From Bacillus sp. ISL-7 (GTDB lineage Bacteria > Bacillota > Bacilli > Bacillales_B > DSM-18226): DNA of 64,000 bases. The stretch spans positions 1 to 64,000 of the forward strand of contig NZ_JAGGQW010000020.1 of assembly GCF_018613065.1 (NCBI RefSeq), given 5' to 3'. The position numbers and the translations under genes were made by a program. Under the pieces are notes generated by a model that saw only the letters and a list, made by a program, of their open reading frames with translations, was not told where the DNA came from and searched no databases. Position 1 is the first letter of the stretch. Every line of letters starts with the position of its first letter. Shown piece by piece: positions 1-7,940 of the stretch.

Positions 1-6
1 ACATAG

Positions 7-55
7 AAAAACCCGAATAAGGGGCACTTTTTAATTAGTGTCCAATATTCGGGTT
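7..55 (-). terminator. Long imperfect hairpin, terminator-like on the minus strand
   Basis: Arms AACCCGAATA (10-19) and TATTCGGGTT (46-55) enclose a second pairing of GGCACT-type and AGTGTCC-type bases (21-28 with 37-43). Read on the minus strand, the hairpin is followed by TTTTTC, as in an intrinsic terminator. No minus-strand gene lies to its right before 2020, so its job is unclear. It may instead be a structured element or belong to the gene left of the window. Confidence 0.4.
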
Positions 56-172
56 ATAGTTCAACAAAGTCATATCATCCCTTTTTTTTGTTCTTTAATC
101 GAAATCTCCTATCATTTTTTAGTCGAATAGTAAATAAACTAAAACTAGAGGAATTGATAAGGAGTTTTCTAG

Positions 173-949
173 ATGAAAATAAATGAATATTACCGGGATA
201 CGGCTCATTTGAACTTAAATGGTAGTATTGCTGCTCTGATTCCAGCTGTTATGATAGTTGCTGGCAATCTTTCTATTATTAAAAACAAAGAAATAATGAT
301 ATTAACTATACCTTTCCTGATTTATAGCTTGATTTGTTTTCAAATCTATCTTTTTAGAATAAGGCAGTCGATATCCATTGACAGAAATATGGCAAATTCA
401 AAGCGCATTAGAGAGTCTTTATTTGAAACACGACATTTACTTGTCTTATTTCTGAACACAAACTCTCCACGCCTTCTACTCTATTTTCCTGACGGGCATC
501 TAGCAGGGATGATTAAAAGGTTTCATAACCAGGGCTTAAAGAAGCTTAGGATTTCGAAAATTTATGCTCTCTATAATTTGGATAACGATGCCATCGGATA
601 TTTTAAGGTTACTGGCAAAAAGATTGAGGTATTTGACCATAAAAGGCATTATTTAGGCTGCTTTGAAAAAAGGAAACTAGATTGGAGAACAAATAAGAAG
701 GAATTACTAGATTCGAAAGGCAGGTTTATTGGTGCTGTTGAAGGGTCATCTACTTTTATGGATGAGCAAGTAATAAACAAAAATGACCTTCCGGACGGAC
801 GGCTTCGAAGGGGATGGATGCCGGTTGAATGGAGTCCACTGTTTCCAGAACCTAATACACCAGTCCTCTCACTTAGGGAGACTTTATCAGAGGAGGATAA
901 GCTTCTCCGAATGTCATTTATTGTTAACGAATATTTTATCGAAAGATAG
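173..949 (+). CDS. Uncharacterised two-TM protein with beta-rich C-terminal domain
   Basis: This 258-residue protein has an AAGGAG Shine-Dalgarno 6 nt before its ATG. Two hydrophobic segments (about residues 18-34 and 40-60) suggest a membrane anchor. The rest is soluble and rich in alternating strand-like stretches, with repeated turns such as DGHLAG, NDAIGYF, HKRHYLGCF and SKGRFIGAVEG. That periodic pattern resembles tubby/LURP-like folds, but this is only an impression. It ends about 80 bp before dapF in the same direction, so the two could share a transcript. I do not recognise the family and assign no function. Confidence 0.7.
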   Translation: MKINEYYRDTAHLNLNGSIAALIPAVMIVAGNLSIIKNKEIMILTIPFLIYSLICFQIYLFRIRQSISIDRNMANSKRIRESLFETRHLLVLFLNTNSPRLLLYFPDGHLAGMIKRFHNQGLKKLRISKIYALYNLDNDAIGYFKVTGKKIEVFDHKRHYLGCFEKRKLDWRTNKKELLDSKGRFIGAVEGSSTFMDEQVINKNDLPDGRLRRGWMPVEWSPLFPEPNTPVLSLRETLSEEDKLLRMSFIVNEYFIER

Positions 950-1028
950 AAGTATCGACAGTTTCCCTCATGAACATTGAATGATATGATAAATAAAACA
1001 TGTTTATCAATTTTGTGGGGGTTTTACG

Positions 1029-2012
1029 ATGCAAATCAATTTAATTAAAGGCCATGGTTCGGGAAATGACTTTCTAATAATCGACGAAAAATCGAATGGA
1101 TATGCTTTTACGGAAAGTGAACGAGCGGGCCTCGCCAAGTTATTATGTAACCGTCAATCCGATTTGGGTGCTGACGGGATTCTTTTCGTTATGCAAAGCG
1201 AAAACGCAGATGGAAGAATGCGTGTATTTAACTCTGACGGGTCGGAAGCTTCAATGTGTGGAAATGGACTGCGTCTTGTGGCTAGATATGTTTGCGAACA
1301 TCTAGGGCAAAATAGCGCTGTGATTGAAACGATGAAAGCCAATCTGAAGGTAAGCAAACAAAACGACCTTTTACAAGATATCCACACCTACCAAGTGGAA
1401 ATTTCACCGGTGCTGTTTGAATTAAAAGCCCTCCCATTAAATTTAAATAAACCAACTCTTTACAATGAAAGAATTGAAAAACTTTCAGGGGATTTAAGGT
1501 TCACAGCTCTTGCAGTACCGAATCCGCATTTAATCGCCATTGTTGAAGCGGAACAGCTCAAAGGTGACCTCCAAAAACAACTTAGTGAAAAGGTGAATGG
1601 TCCCAATGATTTGTTTCCTGACGGCGTCAATGTAAGTTTTGTTAAACACTTGCAACCTGGTTCAATTTATGTAAGAACCTTTGAACGTGGTGTTGGTTTT
1701 ACGAATGCCTGTGGTACTGCAATGTCTGCCTCCACGCTAGTCACTTGTTTACAAGAATTAAATGAGTTCGAAAAAGTTGTTAATGTTTATAATAATGGTG
1801 GAAGAGTCCAGTGTGTAGTCCACGAAAGCGAGGGGAAATATACAATTGACTTGATCGGAAATGCTACCTATCTTTATAATGCGACAGTCAATGTTGATCT
1901 CGAGCAAGGAGCGTTTACTGTCACTTCGAAAACGGAATTGATGGAACAGACTTCTTATGAGAAGTTACAATCAGAAGCAAAAAGGTATCTCGAAGACGGA
2001 ATAAAAGGATAG
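1029..2012 (+). CDS. dapF: Diaminopimelate epimerase
   Basis: DapF converts LL- to meso-diaminopimelate, the precursor of lysine and of the peptidoglycan cross-link residue, in the cytosol. The protein carries the two family signatures with both catalytic cysteines: NSDGSEASMCGNG near residues 68-80 and the GFTNACGTAMSAS region near 230. It opens with the usual NLIKGHGSGNDF. At 327 residues it is longer than the roughly 280 of classic DapF, with extra C-terminal sequence after the second cysteine motif. A GTGGGGG ribosome site precedes the ATG. It converges with ligD, and the shared terminator hairpin covers both stop codons. Confidence 0.95.
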   Translation: MQINLIKGHGSGNDFLIIDEKSNGYAFTESERAGLAKLLCNRQSDLGADGILFVMQSENADGRMRVFNSDGSEASMCGNGLRLVARYVCEHLGQNSAVIETMKANLKVSKQNDLLQDIHTYQVEISPVLFELKALPLNLNKPTLYNERIEKLSGDLRFTALAVPNPHLIAIVEAEQLKGDLQKQLSEKVNGPNDLFPDGVNVSFVKHLQPGSIYVRTFERGVGFTNACGTAMSASTLVTCLQELNEFEKVVNVYNNGGRVQCVVHESEGKYTIDLIGNATYLYNATVNVDLEQGAFTVTSKTELMEQTSYEKLQSEAKRYLEDGIKG

Positions 2013-2031
2013 GGCTCTCCTATCCTTTTTT
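2003..2031. terminator. Bidirectional terminator overlapping both stop codons
   Basis: AAAAGGATAGG (2003-2013) and CCTATCCTTTT (2019-2029) form an 11-bp stem with a 5-nt loop and T runs on both strands. The dapF stop (2010-2012) and the ligD stop (2020-2022) lie inside the stem. Confidence 0.9.
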
Positions 2032-3864
2032 GGTGCCTTTTTTTAGGATCTCTAAGACAGGTGCAAACGCCTGGGTTGATTTTGTTTGAAAGTAATTTGA
2101 AAAGGGATCACCTTGTTGGCGTATCCGCTTGATCGCATTTTCCATGTTAAACGATACTAGCTCGAGCTTTTCATTTACTTCCTCCCAATAAAGGGGGGTG
2201 GCAACACCTGCATGTTCGTTTCCTCGCATCGAATAGGGTGCAACAATCGTTTTTCCTTCGCTATGTTGCACATAGTCAACGTATAGCCTGTTCCCCCGCT
2301 TTTTTTTCATCCTCTCAATCGTGAAGGAGTCAGGATCCTTGGAAATTAAATACTCAGCGACAAAGCTTGTAAATAACCTGGTATCATCGTAAGAATATTC
2401 ATTTTCGGGTAGTGGGATGTAGATTTGCAGCCCCTTGTTCCCAGAGGTTTTAATGAAACCTATTAAATTCAATTGATCGAGGACTTCTTTGATTAGAAGT
2501 GCTGCTTTTATCGCCAATTGAAAGTGGCCGATGGAAGGCGGGTCTAAATCAAAGACAATTTCACTGGGTCCCTTGCTATGAACGGTTTGAAATGGCACGT
2601 GGAACTCAATCGCTAATTGGTTACCAAGCCAAACGAGTGTTTTAAGATTATTGCAAAGAATATAGTCAATCCCCTCGGCTGAATGTGTCTGCACAAATTC
2701 AGGAGCATAATCTGGACAGTTTTTTTGATAAAATGCTTCTCCGATCATCCCGTGTGGAAAGCGGATGACTGTTAATAAGCGGTCTTTTAATAAAGGCAGC
2801 ATATACGGTGATATTTCTCGTAAGTACAGGATATAATCGGCTTTGCGTATGGAAAGTTTTTCCCAAAGAGGTTTATCAGGATGGGTAATATCTAAGTCTT
2901 CTGGCAAGTTCTTTTGTGCGAAAATAAAACGATCGTATGTACATAAGGATGGTTCTAAATCAAAGCGAAATCGATCAAAATGGGGCTCACGCAGCTGATT
3001 TTCATAGAGTTCTAAATATTTTACTTCTATACAAATGGCAGGTTCAACAATAATCATTTGTGCATCTTCACGGAGCATATTTTGTTTAATTGTCTGTTGC
3101 AAAGCTTGTTTTTCCTCCGGTTTAAAGCCGAAAAGTACCTGGCCGATAGGATGGATCTTATTTTCCTTATAGACACTTACGTAAAAGTAACCATTTGTTT
3201 TATCAAAAGCATTAATAAAACAGCTTACATATTTCCAATTTTTATATTTCAACCATTGTAAGGAACGTTTTCCTTCTTCCCACAGACTATTCTTGTGTTT
3301 AGCAATAATTCCTTCCCCATCATTTAAAACAACCTTTTCCCATAACAAATCAAAATCATCATGAGCCTGGACAAGCTGAAGTAATTGTTCATCATAGGGG
3401 TCAGCCTCCAATTCCAATCCGATTTTTTGAAACAGTTTGATGAGTTCCTTCTTCCGTTTATGGAAAACAAGGGAATGTAATGCTTTTCCAGTCATCACAA
3501 GCACATCAAATACCATCAAGCGGCATGGAGACTTGCTAGCTTGTTCGTTAATTTTTCGTTCCGATTTTAATCGGCCTCGTATTTGAATCATTGAGAAATT
3601 AGCTTTATGCGTGTTTTCTAATGAAACGAGCTCCCCATCTAATTGAAGAGGTATGTAGGGTTTGAATTGTTTTTCATGTTTTAACAAAAATTCCTTTATT
3701 TCTGGAAATTGGGGGAGAAGTGACTTTCCGTTCCTGCTGGTCAGTTTAATTCCTTGTGAATCCCATTCCAAAATAGCTCGAAATCCATCATATTTAACTT
3801 CATAGAACCAATCAGGATGAACTGGTAGATCAAATGTAAGACTTGGCAGCATCGGTTTCATCAT
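2020..3864 (-). CDS. ligD: DNA ligase D (ATP-dependent ligase plus polymerase), NHEJ
   Basis: LigD is the ligase of bacterial non-homologous end joining and works with Ku. The N-terminal adenylation domain shows motif I KYDGFR, with the adenylated lysine at residue 24, and an EGIIAKHK motif further on. The C-terminal half (about 330-610) is the primase/polymerase domain, with FDLDPP supplying the metal-binding aspartates and SGNKGLQIYIPL. There is no phosphoesterase domain. This ligase-then-polymerase order at 614 residues matches the Bacillus form (YkoU). It is divergent from ku with a 127-bp gap, as in B. subtilis, where the pair is expressed in spores. I saw no convincing sporulation sigma-factor promoter in the gap. 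Confidence 0.95.
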   Translation of the reverse strand: MMKPMLPSLTFDLPVHPDWFYEVKYDGFRAILEWDSQGIKLTSRNGKSLLPQFPEIKEFLLKHEKQFKPYIPLQLDGELVSLENTHKANFSMIQIRGRLKSERKINEQASKSPCRLMVFDVLVMTGKALHSLVFHKRKKELIKLFQKIGLELEADPYDEQLLQLVQAHDDFDLLWEKVVLNDGEGIIAKHKNSLWEEGKRSLQWLKYKNWKYVSCFINAFDKTNGYFYVSVYKENKIHPIGQVLFGFKPEEKQALQQTIKQNMLREDAQMIIVEPAICIEVKYLELYENQLREPHFDRFRFDLEPSLCTYDRFIFAQKNLPEDLDITHPDKPLWEKLSIRKADYILYLREISPYMLPLLKDRLLTVIRFPHGMIGEAFYQKNCPDYAPEFVQTHSAEGIDYILCNNLKTLVWLGNQLAIEFHVPFQTVHSKGPSEIVFDLDPPSIGHFQLAIKAALLIKEVLDQLNLIGFIKTSGNKGLQIYIPLPENEYSYDDTRLFTSFVAEYLISKDPDSFTIERMKKKRGNRLYVDYVQHSEGKTIVAPYSMRGNEHAGVATPLYWEEVNEKLELVSFNMENAIKRIRQQGDPFSNYFQTKSTQAFAPVLEILKKGTKKG

Positions 3865-3991
3865 AAAAAAGTCCCTTCTTTTTTAGTTTATTTTGTTTAA
3901 TTATCGTCGAATTCATCCTTTTCCAATTGTTTTTAGGAATGTGATTGTTTTGGTGACGTACAATAATAACAAAAAGATTGGAGAATTAACC

Positions 3992-4822
3992 ATGCATACG
4001 ATGTGGAAGGGCAGTATTAGCTTTGGACTTGTAAACATTCCCATCAAGCTCCATACGGCGACAGAAGATAAAGATATAAAGCTCCGGACCCTGCATAACA
4101 AATGTCATGCCCCGATTAAATATGAAAAGGTTTGTTCTGTTTGTGAGGAAGAAGTGAAGCCAGAGGATATCGTTAAGGCATATGAATATACAAAAGGGAA
4201 ATTTGTTGTCCTTGATAATGAAGAACTCGAAAAGTTAAGAAAAGAAAACGAAGAGAAAGCGGTCGAAATTATTGATTTTGTAAAAATGGAACAAATTGAT
4301 CCGATCTATTATGATAGAAGCTACTATATGTCTCCCAGTGAGGGGGGCGGAAAAGCCTATTCCTTGCTTCGAAAGGCCTTGTTGGAGTCTCAAAAAGTTG
4401 GACTTGCCAAAATCATCATTCGATCAAAGGAGCAATTAGCCGTTATACGGGTATATGAAAATGTCTTAGTCATGGAAACAATTCATTATCCTGATGAAGT
4501 TCGTAAAGCCGGTGATGTACCTAGTGTACCTTCAGAAGACAAAGTGACGAAAAGAGAATTAGACACTGCTATCTTACTGATTGATCAATTAACAACAGAT
4601 TTTGAGCCGGAAAAATACACTGATGAATACCGGACTGCATTGTTGGAATTGATTGAGTCTAAAAGAAGTGGACAAGAAACTGTATCAGCTGCAACGAAGG
4701 AAGTAGCGTCAAATGTCACTGACTTAATGGCAGCATTACAGGCATCCATTGATCGCACAAAACCCAAAAAAGCGGCAGCTCCTAGAAAGAAAGCAGCAAC
4801 AAGGGTCAAAAAGGAAGCATAA
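3992..4822 (+). CDS. ku: Non-homologous end joining protein Ku
   Basis: Ku homodimers bind DNA ends and recruit LigD. The protein starts with the family signature MWKGSISFGLVNIPIK and continues with the bacterial Ku core (KCHAPIKYEKVC, EDIVKAYEY). It ends in a lysine/alanine-rich tail (KPKKAAAPRKKAATRVKK) of the kind that contacts DNA. The reading frame is open to 3893, but the ATG at 3992 has GGAGAATT 4 nt upstream and matches the family start, giving 276 residues. The extra 33 upstream codons look like untranslated leader. Confidence 0.95.
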   Translation: MHTMWKGSISFGLVNIPIKLHTATEDKDIKLRTLHNKCHAPIKYEKVCSVCEEEVKPEDIVKAYEYTKGKFVVLDNEELEKLRKENEEKAVEIIDFVKMEQIDPIYYDRSYYMSPSEGGGKAYSLLRKALLESQKVGLAKIIIRSKEQLAVIRVYENVLVMETIHYPDEVRKAGDVPSVPSEDKVTKRELDTAILLIDQLTTDFEPEKYTDEYRTALLELIESKRSGQETVSAATKEVASNVTDLMAALQASIDRTKPKKAAAPRKKAATRVKKEA

Positions 4823-4838
4823 TCTAAGAAATTTGCCA

Positions 4839-4872
4839 ACGACCGATTCGAATTCTCTCGGGTCGGTTTTTC
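4839..4872 (+). terminator. Terminator after ku
   Basis: CGACCGA (4840-4846) pairs with the TCGGGTCG region, followed by GTTTTTC. The stem contains one bulge. Confidence 0.7.
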
Positions 4873-4934
4873 ATGTTCTTTCAACCATTTTCTTTGCATA
4901 ATTTTAATAAATATAAAAAATTGGAGGAGAGGCT

Positions 4935-5900
4935 ATGGCTTATAATGTGCTCATGATTGCTGATCCTGGTATCGATGATTCGTTTGCGATCATGTATGCC
5001 TTACTTAATCCGAAAATAAACCTAGTTGGTATTGTCAGTGGTTATGGAAATACACCGAAAGAAAAATCGGTTAAGAATACAGCTTACCTGTTAACTTTAG
5101 GTGGGAGAGCAGATATTCCTATCATAGCAGGTGCAGCAGGACCAATATCAGGTGAATCAATAGTGTTTTACCCTGAGATACATGGCAAAGAGGGATTAGG
5201 ACCAATCAAGCCTCCAGATACGATCCAGAATGTAAAAGTTTATGATATTAACAAAATTCTTGAAATTGTTACACAATATAAAGGAAACCTTGTGATTGTT
5301 TCTGTCGGAAGATTGACTGAGTTAGCATTGATGTTTATCTTATATGGGAATGACGCATTAAAGGGAGTAAACTCATTTTATATTATGGGAGGGGCTTTTT
5401 TGGTCCCTGGAAATATTTCTGCTGAAGCTGAGGCGAATTTTTATGTGGATCCAATTGCGGCAGATACCGTTATGGAAAAAGCTCATAATATTCATCTTTT
5501 TCCTTTAAACATAACAAACAAAGCAATTATAACTCCTGATATTATTGACTTCCTTAGCAAAAACAGCCCGACACCCTTTAAACCATTATTAAAACCAGCC
5601 TTTGATTATTACTATAAAGCCTATCAGAAGAATGTACCGGGAATTAAAGGTGCACCACTACATGATGTGGTCCCGTTAATGGCATTAACGGAACCGGATT
5701 TCGTAAAATATATCCCGAGAAGAGTAAGAGTAGAGGAATTTGGTAATGCCAAAGGCAAAAGCATCGCTGATTTTCGACCAAAACCTGATAAAGAACCGGT
5801 TAATACTCTTGATTACATTGGCATGGAAGCGGATTTACAGAAATTTGTCGTCAATTTCATGGAAATATTTTTACAAGGTAATTTCAATAAAGAGCTATGA
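4935..5900 (+). CDS. Nucleoside hydrolase (IunH/RihB family)
   Basis: This family cleaves the N-glycosidic bond of nucleosides to ribose and free base for salvage. The N-terminus shows the calcium-binding aspartate cluster as ADPGIDDSFA (residues 9-18; usual form DTDPGIDDA). A typical NTAYLLTLGGRADIPIIAG segment follows, and the central FYIMGGAF and NFYVDPIAA motifs are present. Length is 321 residues, normal for the family. The gene has a GGAGGAG ribosome site and appears monocistronic. The motif residue before the first Asp is Ala rather than Asp/Thr, a small departure. Substrate preference cannot be read from the sequence. Confidence 0.88.
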   Translation: MAYNVLMIADPGIDDSFAIMYALLNPKINLVGIVSGYGNTPKEKSVKNTAYLLTLGGRADIPIIAGAAGPISGESIVFYPEIHGKEGLGPIKPPDTIQNVKVYDINKILEIVTQYKGNLVIVSVGRLTELALMFILYGNDALKGVNSFYIMGGAFLVPGNISAEAEANFYVDPIAADTVMEKAHNIHLFPLNITNKAIITPDIIDFLSKNSPTPFKPLLKPAFDYYYKAYQKNVPGIKGAPLHDVVPLMALTEPDFVKYIPRRVRVEEFGNAKGKSIADFRPKPDKEPVNTLDYIGMEADLQKFVVNFMEIFLQGNFNKEL

Positions 5901-6036
5901 ACTCAATTGGGATTCATTGCTCTTGGAATACAATTCACCCCAACGTAAAAAATCTGATGGCTGGTGAGTGATAGGAAACTATTATATTTTTAACTGATAT
6001 ATATTCACTGAATTTCCTAGTTTTTGAAATTTTGTT

Positions 6037-6066
6037 GACTGAATAGCCGAAATGAGTTAAAATAAA
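6037..6066 (+). promoter_or_regulatory. SigA-type promoter of the cold-shock gene
   Basis: TTGACT (6037-6042) is followed after about 17 bp by an AT-rich -10 hexamer starting near 6060. This predicts a 5' leader of about 155 nt before the cold-shock ATG at 6224, typical of csp genes. Confidence 0.7.
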
Positions 6067-6111
6067 GGTACGCTTTTAAGTTAGTTAAATATTTATTGGT
6101 TTAAGTAGTCG

Positions 6112-6180
6112 TAACTGCACGAAAATGTGGGTGATGTCTATTGCCCAAACGTGTTAGTGCGTCTTTTTTATTTTTTTAAA
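6112..6180 (+). promoter_or_regulatory. Structured 5' leader of the cold-shock gene
   Basis: Bases GCAC (6117-6120 region), CACG and TGGG pair in nested order with CCCA, CGTG and GTGC further on, followed by a run of T. The fold resembles a terminator or temperature-sensitive leader inside the untranslated region. Only the base pairing is seen; control by attenuation or temperature is inferred from known csp leaders. Confidence 0.45.
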
Positions 6181-6223
6181 TGTAGGATAAATTAAAAGTG
6201 AACTATATTTTGGGGGTTTTTCC

Positions 6224-6424
6224 ATGAACAACGGTAAAGTTAAATGGTTTAATGCAGAAAAAGGATTTGGATTTATTGAAGCTGAAGGCGGTCAAGACGT
6301 ATTCGTACACTTCTCAGCTATCCAATCTGAAGGCTTCAAAACTTTAGAAGAGGGCCAATCAGTTTCTTTTGAAATCGTTGAAGGCGCTCGCGGACCACAA
6401 GCTTCTAACGTTCAAACAGTTTAA
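6224..6424 (+). CDS. cspD: Cold-shock protein (CspA family)
   Basis: This is a 66-residue single cold-shock domain that binds single-stranded RNA/DNA and acts as an RNA chaperone. RNP1 (KGFGFIE, residues 13-19) and RNP2 (VFVHF, 26-30) are intact, with the usual KVKWFN start and GPQASNV end. A GGGGG ribosome site and a long structured leader precede it. The start [10 protein letters not shown] is closest to CspD-type paralogues, but the choice among CspB, CspC and CspD is tentative. A zinc-ribbon YdjO-type gene follows, also of a cold-inducible family. Confidence 0.95.
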   Translation: MNNGKVKWFNAEKGFGFIEAEGGQDVFVHFSAIQSEGFKTLEEGQSVSFEIVEGARGPQASNVQTV

Positions 6425-6433
6425 TTCTTTTAA

Positions 6434-6472
6434 AAAAAGGTGATGCACCATGATTAAGCATCACCTTTTATA
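6434..6472 (+). terminator. Terminator after csp
   Basis: AAAAGGTGATGC and GCATCACCTTTTA form a 12-bp stem with a 12-nt loop, ending in T-rich sequence. Confidence 0.85.
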
Positions 6473-6612
6473 TATATGATTTATACACAATTAGAATAGT
6501 TTAAAAGTCAATAGGATACTGCTAAATGATGTATTTGATATTTTCCATATTATTTAGCTAGCAAACTAAGTATTTAAAAACAGTCATGCACTAATTACAA
6601 GGGGTGATCGTT

Positions 6613-6816
6613 TTGGCGTTTGGTAGAAAAAATGATGAGGAAATCAAATTAGAAGAAACTAAAATTTGGGTATGTAGTTCAGAGACTTGTAAATGCTGGA
6701 TTCGCGACAATTTTAAAAGCACTGATGTGCCACTATGTCCGATCTGCAAAAGTGAAATGACTGAAAGTACTAAAGAATTGCAAGTAATTCACAATCATAG
6801 TAAGAATTTTATGTGA
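6613..6816 (+). CDS. YdjO-type cold-inducible zinc-ribbon protein, paralogue 1
   Basis: This small protein of 67 residues has two paired cysteine sets (CSSETCKC near residues 22-29 and CPIC near 45-48), forming a likely zinc ribbon, and ends ELQVI. It resembles the YdjO family of cold-inducible Bacillus proteins. The frame is open to a GTG at 6604, but AAGGGGTGAT (6599-6608) is the obvious ribosome site and would overlap that codon. TTG at 6613 is therefore the likely start, giving MAFGRKNDEE. A paralogue lies at 39540-39725 with the same layout. Confidence 0.75.
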   Translation: MAFGRKNDEEIKLEETKIWVCSSETCKCWIRDNFKSTDVPLCPICKSEMTESTKELQVIHNHSKNFM

Positions 6817-6825
6817 TCAAATTGT

Positions 6826-6858
6826 CAGCAGGGAGGTTTCATTTCTCCCTGCCTTTTT
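6826..6858. terminator. Bidirectional terminator
   Basis: GCAGGGAG (6828-6835) and CTCCCTGC (6845-6852) are followed by CTTTTTATT, between two convergent genes. Confidence 0.85.
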
Positions 6859-6859
6859 A

Positions 6860-7144
6860 TTATTCTTTTGCGTTATCTTTGCAATAGGCAAGGACCAGTT
6901 CTTCTTCATCCTCTTCCAGATCAAAGTCAAGGACCTTTTCGCTCCCTTGTTCATAAAGATAAAAGTTGGTTATTTTGTCACCATTTTCGTCGCTGACGAA
7001 AATGGCCCTTAGGCCAATTCCTTTATCCGAATAAAGCTCATCCTCTTCATCTACATCAAGATCTAAGAAAAACTCATATCGGTCACCTGATAATAAACCG
7101 AATGGATCTTCCAATTTTTCAACTGAGTGTCCAGTAATGTTCAA
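6860..7144 (-). CDS. DUF6509-like small acidic protein
   Basis: This 94-residue acidic protein opens with LNITGHSVEKLEDPFG, continues with GDRYEFFLDLDVDEEDELYS and ends in an acidic helix-like tail. I associate it with the Bacillus DUF6509 family from memory of similar proteins; function is unknown. I chose the TTG at 7144 because an AGAGG site sits 9 nt upstream. The in-frame ATG at 7153 abuts that site with no spacing. The upstream extension in the open frame is hydrophobic and looks non-coding. Confidence 0.65.
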   Translation of the reverse strand: MNITGHSVEKLEDPFGLLSGDRYEFFLDLDVDEEDELYSDKGIGLRAIFVSDENGDKITNFYLYEQGSEKVLDFDLEEDEEELVLAYCKDNAKE

Positions 7145-7465
7145 GTGTATCATCCTCTTCAAATTATTCATCCTAATTATTATACACATATTTAAATCAA
7201 CAAGAAAAACTAGAAGTAGCATTGTTATTATTATTTTTCTCGAATAGTGTTAATTTTACATAATAATTTCAAATCATTTTGAAATAAATGTGAGTAATTC
7301 CATAAATGGGATTATTCTATTGCAGGATTAAGGTAAGATAAAAATGTAAAAAAACACATAGATTGTATGCAGTCCTTTTCTACCTTTCAGTTTGCAAGGG
7401 AAAAATGTCCTCTATGTATTAATAGGGACCCTGAATGGTTAAGTCCTTATCAATAAGGAACATGC
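7145..7465. other. Intergenic stretch without a supported gene
   Basis: This 320-bp AT-rich stretch lies between a minus-strand gene and the tRNA terminator. It contains CATAGA (about 7356) and CTCTATG (about 7413), which could pair over 60 nt. A 29-codon frame from 7367 has no ribosome site. I see no convincing gene or promoter. Confidence 0.5.
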
Positions 7466-7499
7466 AAAAACCGCCAGAAATTATTTCTGGCGGTTTTTA
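7466..7499 (-). terminator. Terminator of the tRNA pair
   Basis: AAAAACCGCCAGAAAT and ATTTCTGGCGGTTTTT form a near-perfect long stem with T runs on both strands. It lies downstream of the two minus-strand tRNA genes. Confidence 0.9.
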
Positions 7500-7547
7500 T
7501 ATTAATATAAACACGATAAAACATCGTGTTTTTTGAAAGAATATGTA

Positions 7548-7639
7548 TGGAGGAGAAGATGAGATTCGAACTCACGCAACGGTTACCCGTCCTAACGCAT
7601 TTCGAGTGCGCCCCCTTATAACCACTTGGGTACTTCTCC
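7548..7639 (-). tRNA. tRNA-Ser(CGA)
   Basis: On the minus strand GGAGAAG pairs with CTTCTCC as acceptor stem. The anticodon arm is GCGCA-CTCGAAA-TGCGT, giving anticodon CGA for codon UCG. A long variable arm (GGACGGGTAACCGTTGCGT region) and T-loop GTTCGAATC are present. CCA is encoded at 7548-7550. Length is 92 nt, as expected for a class II tRNA. The discriminator base reads T. Confidence 0.95.
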
Positions 7640-7650
7640 ATTTTGTCCTA

Positions 7651-7724
7651 TGGAGCGGGTGAGGGGAATCGAACCCCCGCCGTCAGCTTGGGAAGCTGAA
7701 ATTCTACCATTAAACCACACCCGC
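7651..7724 (-). tRNA. tRNA-Gly(CCC)
   Basis: On the minus strand GCGGGTG pairs with CACCCGC. The anticodon arm is TCAGC-TTCCCAA-GCTGA, giving anticodon CCC for codon GGG. T-loop GTTCGATTC is present and CCA is encoded at 7651-7653. Length is 74 nt. It is transcribed before tRNA-Ser with an 11-nt spacer. Confidence 0.95.
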
Positions 7725-7833
7725 AATATTTTAAAATGATACATTAATATTATACCATAATCATTCGACATGGAGCAGAAAAGTCTTGTTTTTAAGTTGA
7801 TATATTATGTATTGTAGAAAAATTCAAATAACG

Positions 7834-7866
7834 TTCAAAATCATTCAATTTATGAATGATTTTGAA
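7834..7866. promoter_or_regulatory. Perfect palindrome, candidate FruR operator
   Basis: TTCAAAATCATTCA (7834-7847) and TGAATGATTTTGAA (7853-7866) are exact reverse complements with a 5-bp centre. The palindrome lies about 10 bp upstream of the -35 box of the fru promoter. FruR of the DeoR family commonly binds such sites, but binding here is inferred. Confidence 0.55.
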
Positions 7867-7875
7867 AGAAAATGA

Positions 7876-7904
7876 TTGATTTTTGCAATCGTTTTCAGTA
7901 TTAT
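7876..7904 (+). promoter_or_regulatory. fru operon promoter with embedded cre site
   Basis: TTGATT (7876-7881), a 17-bp spacer and TATTAT (7899-7904) form a SigA promoter. The spacer holds TTGCAATCGTTTTCA (7883-7897), which fits the CcpA cre consensus WTGNAANCGNWWNCA at every defined position. This predicts repression by CcpA in glucose, as known for fruRKA in B. subtilis. Confidence 0.75.
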
Positions 7905-7940
7905 GTTCTTAAGAAGAATAAAAAAATAGGTGGTGATGAC

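Noticed and set aside
3893..3991. 33-residue N-terminal extension of Ku
   Set aside because: No ribosome site at 3893, and the family start with a good site is at 3992.
7367..7456. 29-codon plus-strand frame with a CPLC motif
   Set aside because: No ribosome site or promoter, and too short to support.
7450..7641. 63-codon minus-strand frame
   Set aside because: It lies over tRNA-Ser and its terminator, so it is a chance frame.
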